Below, piece by piece: positions 34,393-43,079 of a stretch of DNA of 64,000 nt. The notes under the pieces are model-generated. The model had not been told where the DNA came from. It searched no databases and worked only from the letters and a program-made list of their open reading frames with translations. Each line of letters starts with the position of its first letter. Within the stretch, counting starts at the first letter, position 1. The position numbers and the translations under genes are program-made. Source of the stretch: Bradyrhizobium erythrophlei (GTDB lineage: Bacteria; Pseudomonadota; Alphaproteobacteria; Rhizobiales; Xanthobacteraceae); contig NZ_LT670817.1 in NCBI RefSeq assembly GCF_900129425.1, positions 7,654,001-7,718,000 on the forward strand. The letters are read 5' to 3'.

Positions 34393-36251
34393 AACCCGGT
34401 GCTTCCCTGGCGGTCCTGCTGACTGCTTCGACTGGATGCGCGATGACCGTGCTGGACACCAATGTCGTCGCCGTCGTCCTCCCGACGATTGCGCGCGACC
34501 TGGATGCTTCCTTTGCCGATGTCGAGTGGGTGGTCAGCACCTATGTTCTCTGCTTCGCCGCACTGTTGCTCCCCGCGGGTTCAATCGCCGATCGTTTCGG
34601 CCGGCGGAAGGTGTTTCTCGGCGGGATCGGCTTGTTTGCCCTCGCTTCACTGCTGTGCGGGGCCGCGCCGAGCGCGCCGGCACTTTATCTGGCTCGCGGC
34701 GCCCAAGGAGTAGGGGCCGCGTTTCTACTCGCACCTGCGCTCGCGGTCATTGGCCATGCTTTCCACGGCGAGGCCGAGCGCGCACGTGCCTGGGCGATCT
34801 GGGGCGGAATCATGGGCCTCACAATGGTCCTTGCGCCGATCATCGGTGGCGTCATCGCCTACGGACTCGGCTGGCGCTGGGCCTTCTATGTCAACATGCC
34901 GGTCTGCGCGCTTTTGGGCGCCGCTGTCCTTCCGCTCATCCAGGAGTCGCGCGACAGCGAGGCGCGCAGCCTCGACCCGGCGGGCATCATCCTCTTCGCG
35001 GCTTCCATGTTCGGCCTGACCTGGGGTTTGATCCACGGCCAAGCGCAGGGCTGGCTATCGACCTCCGCGCTCGCGGGCTTTGCCGGCGGCTTCGCTGCAT
35101 TCATCGGGTTTCTCGCGGCTGAGACCAACCAGGCCCGGCCGATGCTCGACCTCGCGCTCTTTCGGTTGCCACGCTTCATCGGCGCCGTGCTTGCCATGTT
35201 CGCTTATGCGGCCTCGGCGCAGGTCATGGCACAGCTCCTGCCGCTCTACTTGCAGAACGGTCTCGGGTTGCCGCCGCTTGATGCCGGCTTGGCCATGTTC
35301 CCCTTCGCGATCGCCATGCTGGTCCTGCCGCAGATCGGACAATGGCTCGGCCGTTATCTCGCATCCCACCAAATCCTTGCGCTCGGGCTCAGCGTTGTCT
35401 GTCTCGGTAACCTCGTCACAGCCTGGGGCGCGGCAGGAAGACTGTGGCCGCTCCTCATTCTCGGCATGATTATCCTCGGCAGCGGTGGAGGCCTCCTGAA
35501 TGGCGACACTCAGAGGGCGATCATGGGTGTGGTGCCGCGCGAGCGAGCCGGCATGGCCTCCGGCATCAGCACGACGTCGCGATTCAGCGGCATCCTTTTG
35601 GGCTTTGTGGTGCTGAGCACCATAATGGCGATCGTCGCGCGAGCCGCTCTGACGACAACTATCTGCGCGTCTATTGCGAGCCGTTGCGAGGCCGCTACGG
35701 AGTTCGCGAGGCTCGTCGCCGCCGGCGATGTGCCGAAGGCCGTCGCGTTGATGTCCCCAGTCTCGCCGACGATCGCCAACGAGATTGCTCATCGCGGCTA
35801 TGCCACGGGTTTCGTGGCCGCGCTGCTTACCGCCGCTGTCGTCGCCGGTCTCTTCGCGGTCGTGGTCGCAATCCAAATGCGGCCGGCGAGGGGCCGGTCA
35901 TCACCAACTGTCTTCGACCGGGCGCTCCATCGTGAGGAGTCATTCGTCAGCCGCCGGCATATGGATGTGCTAATCGAGAAGTGGAACGAACAGCACCCGA
36001 AGCTGTGGCGCTACTGGTCGCTCGAACCGAAAGAGAAGCCGAAGGCTGAACCGGTTCAGCGGGTCAACAAGGTTCACAGCGCCGCCGAGATCGTCGCACG
36101 CATACGCGAGGACATCGCGGCCTGGGACAATATGATCCTGCGCTTGATCACAAGCGATCAGAGCGGTCCGGATATCGCTGAGCTGGAAGCCTTGATCGAA
36201 GGCTTCGAGGACGATCTCAATCTCATGTTGGATGGGGAAGACGATGCCTAA
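34389..36251 (+). CDS. DHA2-type MFS drug transporter with C-terminal extension
   Basis: A 620-residue protein. Residues 1-495 are a 14-helix major-facilitator permease (EmrB/QacA type): 'LDTNVVAVVLPTIARDL' in helix 1, 'GSIADRFGRRKVFLGG' in loop 2-3 and 'VLAPIIGGVIAYGLGWRWAF' around motif C (key part). It should export toxic compounds by proton antiport. Residues from about 500 form a hydrophilic, charged extension ('IEKWNEQHPKLWRYW', 'IVARIREDIAAWDNM') not found in the family, so a fusion with another gene is likely. The TTG start at 34389 gives the complete first helix and overlaps the preceding stop. Confidence 0.85.
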   Translation: MKPGASLAVLLTASTGCAMTVLDTNVVAVVLPTIARDLDASFADVEWVVSTYVLCFAALLLPAGSIADRFGRRKVFLGGIGLFALASLLCGAAPSAPALYLARGAQGVGAAFLLAPALAVIGHAFHGEAERARAWAIWGGIMGLTMVLAPIIGGVIAYGLGWRWAFYVNMPVCALLGAAVLPLIQESRDSEARSLDPAGIILFAASMFGLTWGLIHGQAQGWLSTSALAGFAGGFAAFIGFLAAETNQARPMLDLALFRLPRFIGAVLAMFAYAASAQVMAQLLPLYLQNGLGLPPLDAGLAMFPFAIAMLVLPQIGQWLGRYLASHQILALGLSVVCLGNLVTAWGAAGRLWPLLILGMIILGSGGGLLNGDTQRAIMGVVPRERAGMASGISTTSRFSGILLGFVVLSTIMAIVARAALTTTICASIASRCEAATEFARLVAAGDVPKAVALMSPVSPTIANEIAHRGYATGFVAALLTAAVVAGLFAVVVAIQMRPARGRSSPTVFDRALHREESFVSRRHMDVLIEKWNEQHPKLWRYWSLEPKEKPKAEPVQRVNKVHSAAEIVARIREDIAAWDNMILRLITSDQSGPDIAELEALIEGFEDDLNLMLDGEDDA

Positions 36252-36438
36252 GTTTCGACAGACTGAAACCAGCCGGTGTCTTGTGACCTGGATAACCGAG
36301 ATCGAGGCCAAGGATATCGAGGAAGCGCGCAGGCTGTTCGACATGGGCGCCGGCACCCAACCAAGCGGACCGGTGTACAGCGATGACGTGGCTGATATAA
36401 GCACCAAAACCAAAGTCGAACAGATCGGGGAACGATGA
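36244..36438 (+). CDS. Small hypothetical protein
   Basis: A 64-residue ORF starting ATG 36244 behind GGGGAAG and overlapping the end of the MFS gene; its stop overlaps the ATG of the nitrile hydratase accessory gene (ATGA). The sequence 'CLVTWITEIEAKDIEEARRL' has the beta-alpha pattern of short proteins seen on phages and plasmids, but I cannot name it. Tight overlaps on both sides suggest translational coupling. Confidence 0.5.
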   Translation: MPKFRQTETSRCLVTWITEIEAKDIEEARRLFDMGAGTQPSGPVYSDDVADISTKTKVEQIGER

Positions 36439-36862
36439 CCGACAAACCAAAATTTCCTGAGGCCATTGTTTCCACTCGCGGTTTTGTTTGGGAACAGCCT
36501 GCCGCGCATGCGGCCCGCGCCGTGCCGGGCATTCCCCGCGACGAAAATGGCCCGGTATTTCGCGAACCCTGGGAAGCGCAGGCTTTTGCGATGGCGTTGA
36601 CGCTGCATAAGCGGGGCCTGTTCACTGGAACGAATGGGCAGCAACGCTTGCCGACGAAATTGCAGGCGCGCAAGCAAACGGCGATCCCGACACCGGCGAG
36701 ACCTATTACCAGCACTGGCTGGCGACGTTGGAACGCCTGGTTGCCGAAAAGGGCGTCGCCTCCTCCGAAACGCTGCATCGCTACCGCGATGCCTGGGACG
36801 CCGCCGCCGACCGCACGCCACATGGTTCGCCGATCGAACTTAAGCCGGAGGATTTTGGCTAG
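36435..36862 (+). pseudogene. Nitrile hydratase accessory protein, frameshifted
   Basis: The first frame reads 'RDENGPVFREPWEAQAFAM' and 'LHKRGLFT', the N-terminal half of nitrile hydratase activator/beta-like accessory proteins. At about 36624 one base is missing: the next frame gives 'WNEWAATLADEIAGAQANG', 'TGETYYQHWLATLERL' and ends 'SPIELKPEDFG' with TAG at 36860, exactly the family C-terminus. Thus a single indel breaks the gene. These proteins help insert the metal ion into nitrile hydratase. Neither the alpha nor the beta subunit gene is in the window, so it is an orphan. Confidence 0.8.
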
Positions 36863-36902
36863 TACCGTCGGTGCGGAGGAGCTACGCCTCTCCAAGAATG
36901 GC

Positions 36903-37010
36903 CGTGATACCCGCGAAAGCGGTTATCCAGTACGCCGTGGCTTCGCGATTGATCTCCGGCTGCTCTGGAATACTCGATCATCCGCTTTCGAGGATGATGA
37001 CACTGTGGGC
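36903..37010. repeat. Intergenic repeat, second copy of the GCGAAAGCGG type
   Basis: 'GATACCCGCGAAAGCGGTTATCCAGTACGCC' and, 60 bp on, 'GATCATCCGCTTTCGAGGATGATGACAC' repeat the layout of 12909-13050. It lies between the accessory gene and the queC fragment. Confidence 0.7.
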
Positions 37011-37026
37011 TTGGTGAACCAGCAGC

Positions 37027-37279
37027 TTACGAGTTCGCCGTGCGCCCCGCATATGCGCGCCAGCCCTTCGCGCGCAAAGCGCAAGCCGGGCATTCGCCGC
37101 AACCAAAACCCCAGTCATGCCGCGCGCCGCGTTCGCCGAGATAGCAGGTGTGGGAGTGTTCGCGGATCAAATCGACCAGCCCTGCCCCGCCGAGTTCGCT
37201 TGCGAGCCACCACGTAGAGGCCTTGTCGAGCCACATCAGCGGCGTGTGCAATTCGAACTGCGTGTCCATGCCGAGCGGT
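37027..37279 (-). pseudogene. queC: queC C-terminal fragment
   Basis: The frame encodes 'HTPLMWLDKASTWWLA', 'LIREHSHTCYLGERG' and 'GCGECPACALRAKGW', the C-terminal third of 7-cyano-7-deazaguanine synthase with its zinc-binding cysteines. It begins exactly at the inner edge of the 150-bp repeat at 37280, so the repeat removed the N-terminal ATP-pyrophosphatase domain. It cannot be functional; the host must have queC elsewhere if it makes queuosine. Confidence 0.8.
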
Positions 37280-37429
37280 CATGCAGCAATGCATCACCAA
37301 TCGCGGCAGAGCAGTCGGCCTCTCAACCTCGTCGGTCGTATCCTTCAGTGCTTGACGCTCTTTGAAGCGTTGGTGTGGAGGCTCCGATTTGCCGTTCATG
37401 CTCAATCGTCCGGGTCGTGGACTAGCGTA
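37280..37429. repeat. 150-bp direct repeat, copy 2
   Basis: Same orientation as copy 1 at 32881-33030, with two mismatches over 150 bp. It separates truncated queC (left) from a serine-recombinase fragment (right). Confidence 0.9.
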
Positions 37430-37527
37430 CCGGAAGGGTCCACAAGTACTACACTTGCTCCACTTGCGCGCGTCAGGATAAGACGGCCTGCAAGGGGCGC
37501 TCGGTCTCGATGGATAAGCACTTAGAT
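37430..37527 (+). pseudogene. Serine recombinase zinc-ribbon fragment
   Basis: The frame in phase with 37441 gives 'HKYYTCSTCARQDKTACKGR' and 'SVSMDKHLD', matching the zinc beta-ribbon (YYTCS...CxGRxIPMDKLD) of large serine recombinases. The catalytic and coiled-coil parts are missing. It suggests that a resolvase/integrase-type element once lay here. Confidence 0.7.
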
Positions 37528-37628
37528 TCGAGCTTTGTTACCGTCGTAACTCACTCGCGAAATCATGAAATGATCTTGTTGTGTGGTCGGTATACTTTCG
37601 TGTCCTTGACATTGGGAGGCCCGATCGA

Positions 37629-38486
37629 ATGCCGGTTGCATCGAACATCAAAATTGCTTCGAAATACTTCAGAACAAATGACGGAGTTCGATTGCACTAT
37701 TTGGAGGCGGGTGCGGGAAAACCGCTCGTTCTGATTCATGGCCTCTCGCAAACCGCGGAGCAATTCACGTTTCAGATCGAAGGCCTGGCAGATCGTTATC
37801 AGGTGATTGCGCTCGATCTACGCGGCCATGGAGAATCGGAGAAGCCAAACTTCGGTCTCAAGATACACCGCCTTGCCCAGGACTTGCGCGAGGCGCTGAT
37901 CGCCGCGAATGCGGACGATGTCACCCTGCTCGGGCATTCGATGGGGTGCTCGGTCATCTGGGCCTACTGGGAATTGTTCGGCGCAGATCGCCTTGGCAAG
38001 ATCGTGCTGACCGACGAACCGCCGATGCTGACCTCGAACCCTGCCTGGACCCCCGAAGAAGTTGAGGCGGCCGGATCGATTCTCACACCCGCCTCCTTGT
38101 GGGAAACGGCCAATGCCCGGTCGGGTCCAGACGGTGAAGCAGCCGCCCGCGTTTTCATCGAGCACTGCGTGTCGAGAAACTGTCCGGAGGATGTGAAAGA
38201 ATGGATCATCCAGTGCACCTTGCGCATGGCCGGCAAGGACGCCGCAACTCTGTTCGTTAATCATGGATGTCAGGATTGGCGCGACATCATTCCACGCATC
38301 ACGCTCCCCACTCTTGTGATCGGGGGGCGGGTCAGCCTCATACCCTGGAAGTCACTCGCATGGATTGCGAAGCAGATAGCTGGCGCCAAGCTGGAGATCT
38401 TTGAGGAAAATGAGGGCGGAAGCCATTTTATGTTCGTGGAGAACCCGACCAAGTTCAATCAGATCGTGTCAAAATTTGTCGCTTAG
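37629..38486 (+). CDS. Alpha/beta hydrolase
   Basis: A 285-residue hydrolase starting at 37629 ('MPVASNIKIASKYF') behind GGGAGG. The oxyanion motif is 'LVLIHGLS', the nucleophile elbow 'GHSMGCS' (Ser104) and the catalytic His lies in 'GGSHFMFVE'. The lid and core sizes match esterase/C-C-bond hydrolase types (MhpC-like). The substrate is unknown. It is monocistronic and lies beside broken genes. A longer upstream frame to 37581 lacks support. Confidence 0.9.
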   Translation: MPVASNIKIASKYFRTNDGVRLHYLEAGAGKPLVLIHGLSQTAEQFTFQIEGLADRYQVIALDLRGHGESEKPNFGLKIHRLAQDLREALIAANADDVTLLGHSMGCSVIWAYWELFGADRLGKIVLTDEPPMLTSNPAWTPEEVEAAGSILTPASLWETANARSGPDGEAAARVFIEHCVSRNCPEDVKEWIIQCTLRMAGKDAATLFVNHGCQDWRDIIPRITLPTLVIGGRVSLIPWKSLAWIAKQIAGAKLEIFEENEGGSHFMFVENPTKFNQIVSKFVA

Positions 38487-38697
38487 GTCGCTTACGAGAA
38501 GTGCCGATGTAATTCCGCCATCCTGCACCAGGGACAAGTCCGGCCAATCGAATACCCACTCAGGCTTAGAAGAGCGAAAGTCCAAGAGTGCTACGAAACA
38601 TTATTGCCCTCCGGCCGGCTGGCCTCCTCCGCCTGAGCCTTATCGTCGATATCGCCAGGCCCCTTTGCATAGATCACCGCGGCCCATGCGATGACAT

Positions 38698-40252
38698 TCA
38701 GCTGACCAGCCGCTTTCGGCCTTCCCAGAACGGTGCACGCAGTTCACGCTTAAGAATCTTGCCAGGGCCAGACATCGGTAGTTCATCGCGAATTTCGACG
38801 CTGCGCGGGCATTTGCAGTGGGCGATGCGCTCCTTGCAGAACGCGATTATGTCGACTGGGTCAACCTTGGCGCCCGGCCTGCGCATCACGATGGCGTGCA
38901 CCTGTTCGCCCCAGGTCTCGTTCGGGATGCCGATGACCGCGCACTGCGCCACGGCAGGATGCTGCGCCACAATGTTCTCGACCTCGGCAGAGTAGACATT
39001 CTCCCCCCAGAAATGATCATGTCTTTGAACCTGTCCACTATGTAGACGAATCCATCCTCGTCCATGTGGCCGGCATCCCCGGTGTGCATCCAGCCGTCGA
39101 CGATTGCCTTGGCGGTCTCCTCGGGACGGTTCCAATAACCCATCATGACCACATCGCCACGGGCGCAGATTTGACCGACTGTGCCGCGCGGCACCTCTCG
39201 ATCGTTCTCATCGACGATCCGGACTTCGACGCCAAGCGTCGCCCGGCCGCCCGACCGGTGGCGTCCCCGAGAGCGCCCTTCGCCGAGACGCTCGCGCGCG
39301 TGCAGAATGGTGGCGATCGGAGACAGCTCCGACTGGGCGTAGGCTTGTATGAACGCGACCCGCGGCAGGGCTGCACTCGCTCGGTCGACCACGGCCTCGC
39401 TGATCGGTGAGCCGCCATATAGGATCTGCTTGAGCGAACCGAGATCACGCAAACGCACCGCCGGGTGGTCCGCCATCATCCGGATCATGGTGGGTACCAA
39501 GATGGTCTCGGTCACCTTTTGTTGCTCGATCGCGTCAAATACGGTTTCCGGCGTGAATGCCTTGATGACTACGCTGGTCGCGCCACTCAGAAACAGGGAA
39601 TACATTCCGGCGCCGTTCGCCATGTGGAACATGGGTGCTGCATGCAGATAAACCGCGGTTTCGCCGCATAGCCCTCCGCCAGGCAGTTGAACGCGTTCGC
39701 CGCAATATTGCGGTGACTGAGCATCACACCTTTCGAGCGGCCGGTGGTGCCGCCGGTATAGAAGATGGCCGCGAGATCGTCGGGCGCCGCCATAGCATCC
39801 GGCATCGGCCCGCTCGCAGCTATCAGCGCTTCGTACCCGAACATTCCATCCGGTACGGGATCATCGTCCGCGTAAATCAGCATCAGGCTACCCGACGCAT
39901 TTGCTGCAAGCGTCATTCCGGCTTTCGCGAAAGCATTATCGACGACGAGCAGCTTGGCGCCGCAATCGCTCAGGGCATCCGCTTTTTCCTGGATATTCCA
40001 GCGGATGTTGAGCGGAACGATCACGGCTCCCGCCCAACTGGCGGCCAGGTAGCACTCGATGTAACGATCCTGGTTGAGCATGAGGACCGCAATGCGATCG
40101 CCGCGGCCGAGGGAATGGGCGCGCAACGCTCGCGCAAAGCGTGACACGCGGTCCCCGATCTCTTGCCACGTGCGGCGGCGGCCCTCGAAGATCGTGGCAG
40201 TGCCGCGCGAATTGACCTGCAAGGAACGCCGTAGTCCATGGGTGATATTCAT
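38698..40252 (-). pseudogene. Long-chain acyl-CoA synthetase (AMP-binding), two frameshifts
   Basis: Three consecutive frames form one FadD-like gene of about 515 codons. The start at 40252 ('MNITHGLRRSLQVN') has GAGAGG upstream. Frame 1 carries the AMP-binding motif 'FYTGGTTGRSKGVML' and ends wrongly after 'YAAKPRFI'. From about 39640 frame 2 continues 'MFHMANGAGMY' to 'DRFKDMIISGG', and from about 39005 frame 3 gives 'GENVYSAEVENIV' and 'GPGKILKREL' with the conserved C-terminal lysine. Two indels therefore disrupt it. It lay upstream of the intact enoyl-CoA hydratase-like gene's neighbour on the same strand, in a former beta-oxidation-like module. Confidence 0.85.
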
Positions 40253-40326
40253 TGCGTTGACCTCTCGTCTATGAAGCTCATAGGTGCGTTCCTCATTGAC
40301 TATCGCTAATCCGGTCGCCGCCGGGT

Positions 40327-41115
40327 TCACTTGCCGGCAAAAGTCGCCCTGGGAAACGGCTTGCCCGCATTGATCGCCTCGGCGGCATTGCGCAGGGCTG
40401 TCCGCGCATCCTCGGTCTCGAAAAGCGGCATCGAAAGGTCGTAGAGCTTCGCCTTGGCGGCCTTCACGCCCTGCTCGGCTTGCATGCGCCAGAGCGCCTT
40501 GGTCGCAGCGAACGCTTTTGTCGGTCCCTCGGCGAGGCGGGTGGCCAGCGCGGCGGCTTGCGACTCTAACTCGGCGTCGTCTACGACCCAGTTGACCACG
40601 TTCCACTGCCGCATCTGTTCGGCAGTCGCCGGCTCGGAAAGGAACACCATCTCGGCGGCTTTCGCGCTGCCGACGCGCTCGGCGATTTGCATCATGCCGC
40701 CCTGCAAAGTCACGATGCCGACACGCGCTTCCGGAAATGCGAAACGGGCGGACCTGGCGGCGAGGATCAGATCGCAGCTCAACGCGAGTTCGAACCCGCC
40801 GCCCATGCATCCGCCCTGCACAGCAGCGATGGCTGGAATCGGCAGGCGTTCTAGATGGTCCAGCGCTTCGGCGAACACCTGTATCTTTGGCTGCAGGATC
40901 TCCGTGGGAGTGCCTGGCCAGTCCCGTACATCCCCGCCAAGACAGAAGTCGCCGCCTTCGCCCCGGATGAGGAGAGCCCGTGCCGGGCTCTTTTCTATTC
41001 GTTGAATAGCCTCCCTAAGCTCAACACGCATATCGAAGTTGATCCGGTTGCCGTCGGCATGATTGAGGCTGAGCGTGGCGACGGGACCGCCGATGTCCAG
41101 GTGAGTGAACGGCAT
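40327..41115 (-). CDS. Enoyl-CoA hydratase/isomerase (crotonase superfamily)
   Basis: A 262-residue crotonase-fold protein. The start at 41115 gives 'MPFTHLDIGGPVATLSL', preceded by AGGATAAC. Oxyanion-hole regions are 'GDFCLGGDV' (about 55-63) and 'QGGCMGGGFELAL' (100-112). The usual Glu at the first catalytic site is not evident after the second oxyanion loop ('FPEARVGIVTLQGG'), where Glu129 may serve. It hydrates or isomerises an acyl-CoA, substrate unknown. The broken acyl-CoA synthetase lies directly downstream, 75 bp away, and was probably in the same transcript. Confidence 0.88.
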   Translation of the reverse strand: MPFTHLDIGGPVATLSLNHADGNRINFDMRVELREAIQRIEKSPARALLIRGEGGDFCLGGDVRDWPGTPTEILQPKIQVFAEALDHLERLPIPAIAAVQGGCMGGGFELALSCDLILAARSARFAFPEARVGIVTLQGGMMQIAERVGSAKAAEMVFLSEPATAEQMRQWNVVNWVVDDAELESQAAALATRLAEGPTKAFAATKALWRMQAEQGVKAAKAKLYDLSMPLFETEDARTALRNAAEAINAGKPFPRATFAGK

Positions 41116-41432
41116 GATGTTATCCTGATGTTGAATGAAAGTGACGGCGCGGGTCGTCGGCGTCGGCCTCATCTTCCTTAAGCAGCGGATCGCCAGAACC
41201 TGTGTCCCTGTCTGGCGCCGACGGCGTCCCTCGATAGACCGTAGTGATTCCTGACCACTCGACCCGCTTCTTGCGATCGAGGGGCTCGTAGAAGATTCGT
41301 CGATCATCGCAACTCTAGCTTTTTGCGCGAGCGTGCGACGGAGCTTGCCGTCGTTCATGCAGAAGAGACCGCCACGTCTAGGGAGTCGGGAGTTTGACCA
41401 AAGCCGAAGCGACTTGCGCTCCGTGAGCGATG
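41116..41432. other. Spacer of about 317 bp
   Basis: The minus strand is open through this stretch in frame with the enoyl-CoA hydratase gene, but the encoded sequence has no family character and no ribosome site. A second minus frame gives 'YEPLDRKKRVEWSGITTVYR', which may be a decayed gene fragment; I cannot identify it. Confidence 0.4.
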
Positions 41433-42236
41433 TCATATGGCGTTGTAGCGCGCGGCCGGCTTGTTGGTCTGGGTGGCGGCGAACAGCGTCGAACGGGCGG
41501 CGTCGTACTTGTCCCAAAGGCTCGCGTCCGCCACCGTGGGCCACGTGATGGCTTCACCCTTGTCGAGGCCGGCGAGGGCGGCATCCACCAGATTCTCCGC
41601 CGACATCACGGTGTCCTGGTCCAAGGCTGATAGCGGAAGGCCTGATGCATCCCAAATTTCGGTTGCCGTCGAGGCGGGAAGGACCACCTGGACCTTTACG
41701 CCAGTCCCGACCAGTTCGTCCTGAAGGCCTCGGCTGAAGTTCATCACAAAGGCCTTGGTGCCGCTGTACACGGAGCTGACCGGGAGCGAATGGATGGCTA
41801 ACACGGAGGCAATGTTGATGATCACTCCGTCATTTCTCGACAGCAGTGCGGGAAGAACAGCATGAGTGAGGCGCGTCACCGAAGTGATATTCAGCGCTAT
41901 CTGGGCCAGGGATTGTTGCACGGGCGCCTGCGCAATCGCCGCAAGCCTAGCAAGTCCGGCATTGTTTACGAGGATGTGCACCGCCGGATTCGTTGCGAGG
42001 ACCTTTTCGACACGCACAAGGTCAGATTCCTTCGCGAGGTCAGCGGCGATCACCTCAACTTTGGCGCCAGCATAGGTCTTCAAAATCTTTTCCGAGAGGG
42101 CCTCTAAGCGGTCGGCGCGTCGCGCCACGAGGATGAGATCGTAGCCCCGAGCGGCAAGGCGGTCGGCATAAACAGCGCCGATGCCTGAGGATGCTCCGGT
42201 AACGACTGCGATTTTCTTGAAAGTGGCCACAGACAT
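41433..42236 (-). CDS. Short-chain dehydrogenase/reductase
   Basis: A 267-residue SDR. The cofactor motif 'TGASSGIG' is at residues 13-20, 'NNAG' at 91-94 and the catalytic Ser144, Tyr157, Lys161 are present ('SSVYSGTK'). The C-terminal part lacks the usual substrate-lid signature of fatty-acid reductases and resembles the DltE/YqjQ-like group. It is divergent from the MarR-type regulator at 42324, and the pair probably forms an autoregulated stress or detoxification module. The substrate is unknown. Confidence 0.9.
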   Translation of the reverse strand: MSVATFKKIAVVTGASSGIGAVYADRLAARGYDLILVARRADRLEALSEKILKTYAGAKVEVIAADLAKESDLVRVEKVLATNPAVHILVNNAGLARLAAIAQAPVQQSLAQIALNITSVTRLTHAVLPALLSRNDGVIINIASVLAIHSLPVSSVYSGTKAFVMNFSRGLQDELVGTGVKVQVVLPASTATEIWDASGLPLSALDQDTVMSAENLVDAALAGLDKGEAITWPTVADASLWDKYDAARSTLFAATQTNKPAARYNAI

Positions 42237-42251
42237 GGGGGTTCTCCATTG

Positions 42252-42309
42252 GTTGAGCCCTAAACCATTTGGGCGGGCTTAGCCCCTTTTCAATGGTACA
42301 GTGCTCAAC
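42252..42309. promoter_or_regulatory. Inverted repeat GTTGAGC-N5-ACCATT in divergent promoter
   Basis: GTTGAGCCCTAAACCATT (42252-42269) has a counterpart on the opposite strand at 42292-42309 (GTTGAGCACTGTACCATT); 13 of the conserved outer bases agree. The 22-bp spaced pair is symmetric with respect to the divergent SDR and MarR genes and is a likely operator. Confidence 0.5.
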
Positions 42310-42323
42310 TATATTTTACGCAG

Positions 42324-42878
42324 ATGGGAAAGATGCGTGGTTCTCCGGCAGTTGATCTGGATGACAGGGGCATGGAGGCGGTCGCTGTGCCAGCCAAATT
42401 TGCTTGCACGAACAACGCGTTGCGCCGTGCGGCGCGTCGCCTCGGCCAATTGTATGATGAGGCGCTTGCCCCGATTGGACTAAAGGCCACCCAGGCCGGT
42501 CTGCTCGCCCAGATCGGCGAACTAGCCCGCGGTCAAGAAGGGCCGACGCTGCAGGATTTGGCGGAGCGGTTAGCAATTGGAATCTCGGCGCTAACGCACG
42601 CCGTGCGGCCGCTCGTTAGGGACGGACTGGTTGAACTGCGACAAGACCCCCAGGACGGGCGCACGAAGCGCGGTATTCTGACCCGCTTAGGAAAGGCCCG
42701 GCTCCGGCAGGCGTACCTGCTGTGGGCAGCGGCGAACCGCCGCGTGGAAACTGTCTTAGGGCCAGTCTCGGCCGAGAAGCTGCGAAGCTTGGCGGATCAA
42801 GTCGCCTCTCAGGAATTTCTCGCCGCTTATACCGCCCGCAAGAAGCTTGGAACCAATCCCGAGGTGACGTCCGAGTGA
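42324..42878 (+). CDS. MarR-family transcriptional regulator
   Basis: A 184-residue winged-helix protein similar to the one at 28749-29237: 'RRLGQLYDEALAPIGLKATQ', the helix-turn-helix 'LQDLAERLAIGISALTHAV' and the wing 'DPQDGRTKRGILTRLG'. The start may be 42324 or the internal ATG at 42372 ('MEAVAVPAKFACTNN'), which leaves a normal-sized MarR protein with one Cys near the N-terminus. It is divergent from an SDR gene, the same arrangement as at 28 kb. It probably represses that gene. Confidence 0.85.
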   Translation: MGKMRGSPAVDLDDRGMEAVAVPAKFACTNNALRRAARRLGQLYDEALAPIGLKATQAGLLAQIGELARGQEGPTLQDLAERLAIGISALTHAVRPLVRDGLVELRQDPQDGRTKRGILTRLGKARLRQAYLLWAAANRRVETVLGPVSAEKLRSLADQVASQEFLAAYTARKKLGTNPEVTSE

Positions 42879-43079
42879 TCTTTTGTGTCGGTATCATGTC
42901 GAGTTGGACAATCTCGTCAGGACCAAAATTTGTCCCAAAGGACAAATCGACGACCTGCCCCCTAGCGGGGCTCGTCCCGCAGTCTCGCGCCACACGCGAT
43001 CGATGCCGGCCTATCAGCAGACCGCGCACGCGGTATCCTAAACATCTATCTGATGCCTATCTCCGAGGAGCCTTTCTCA

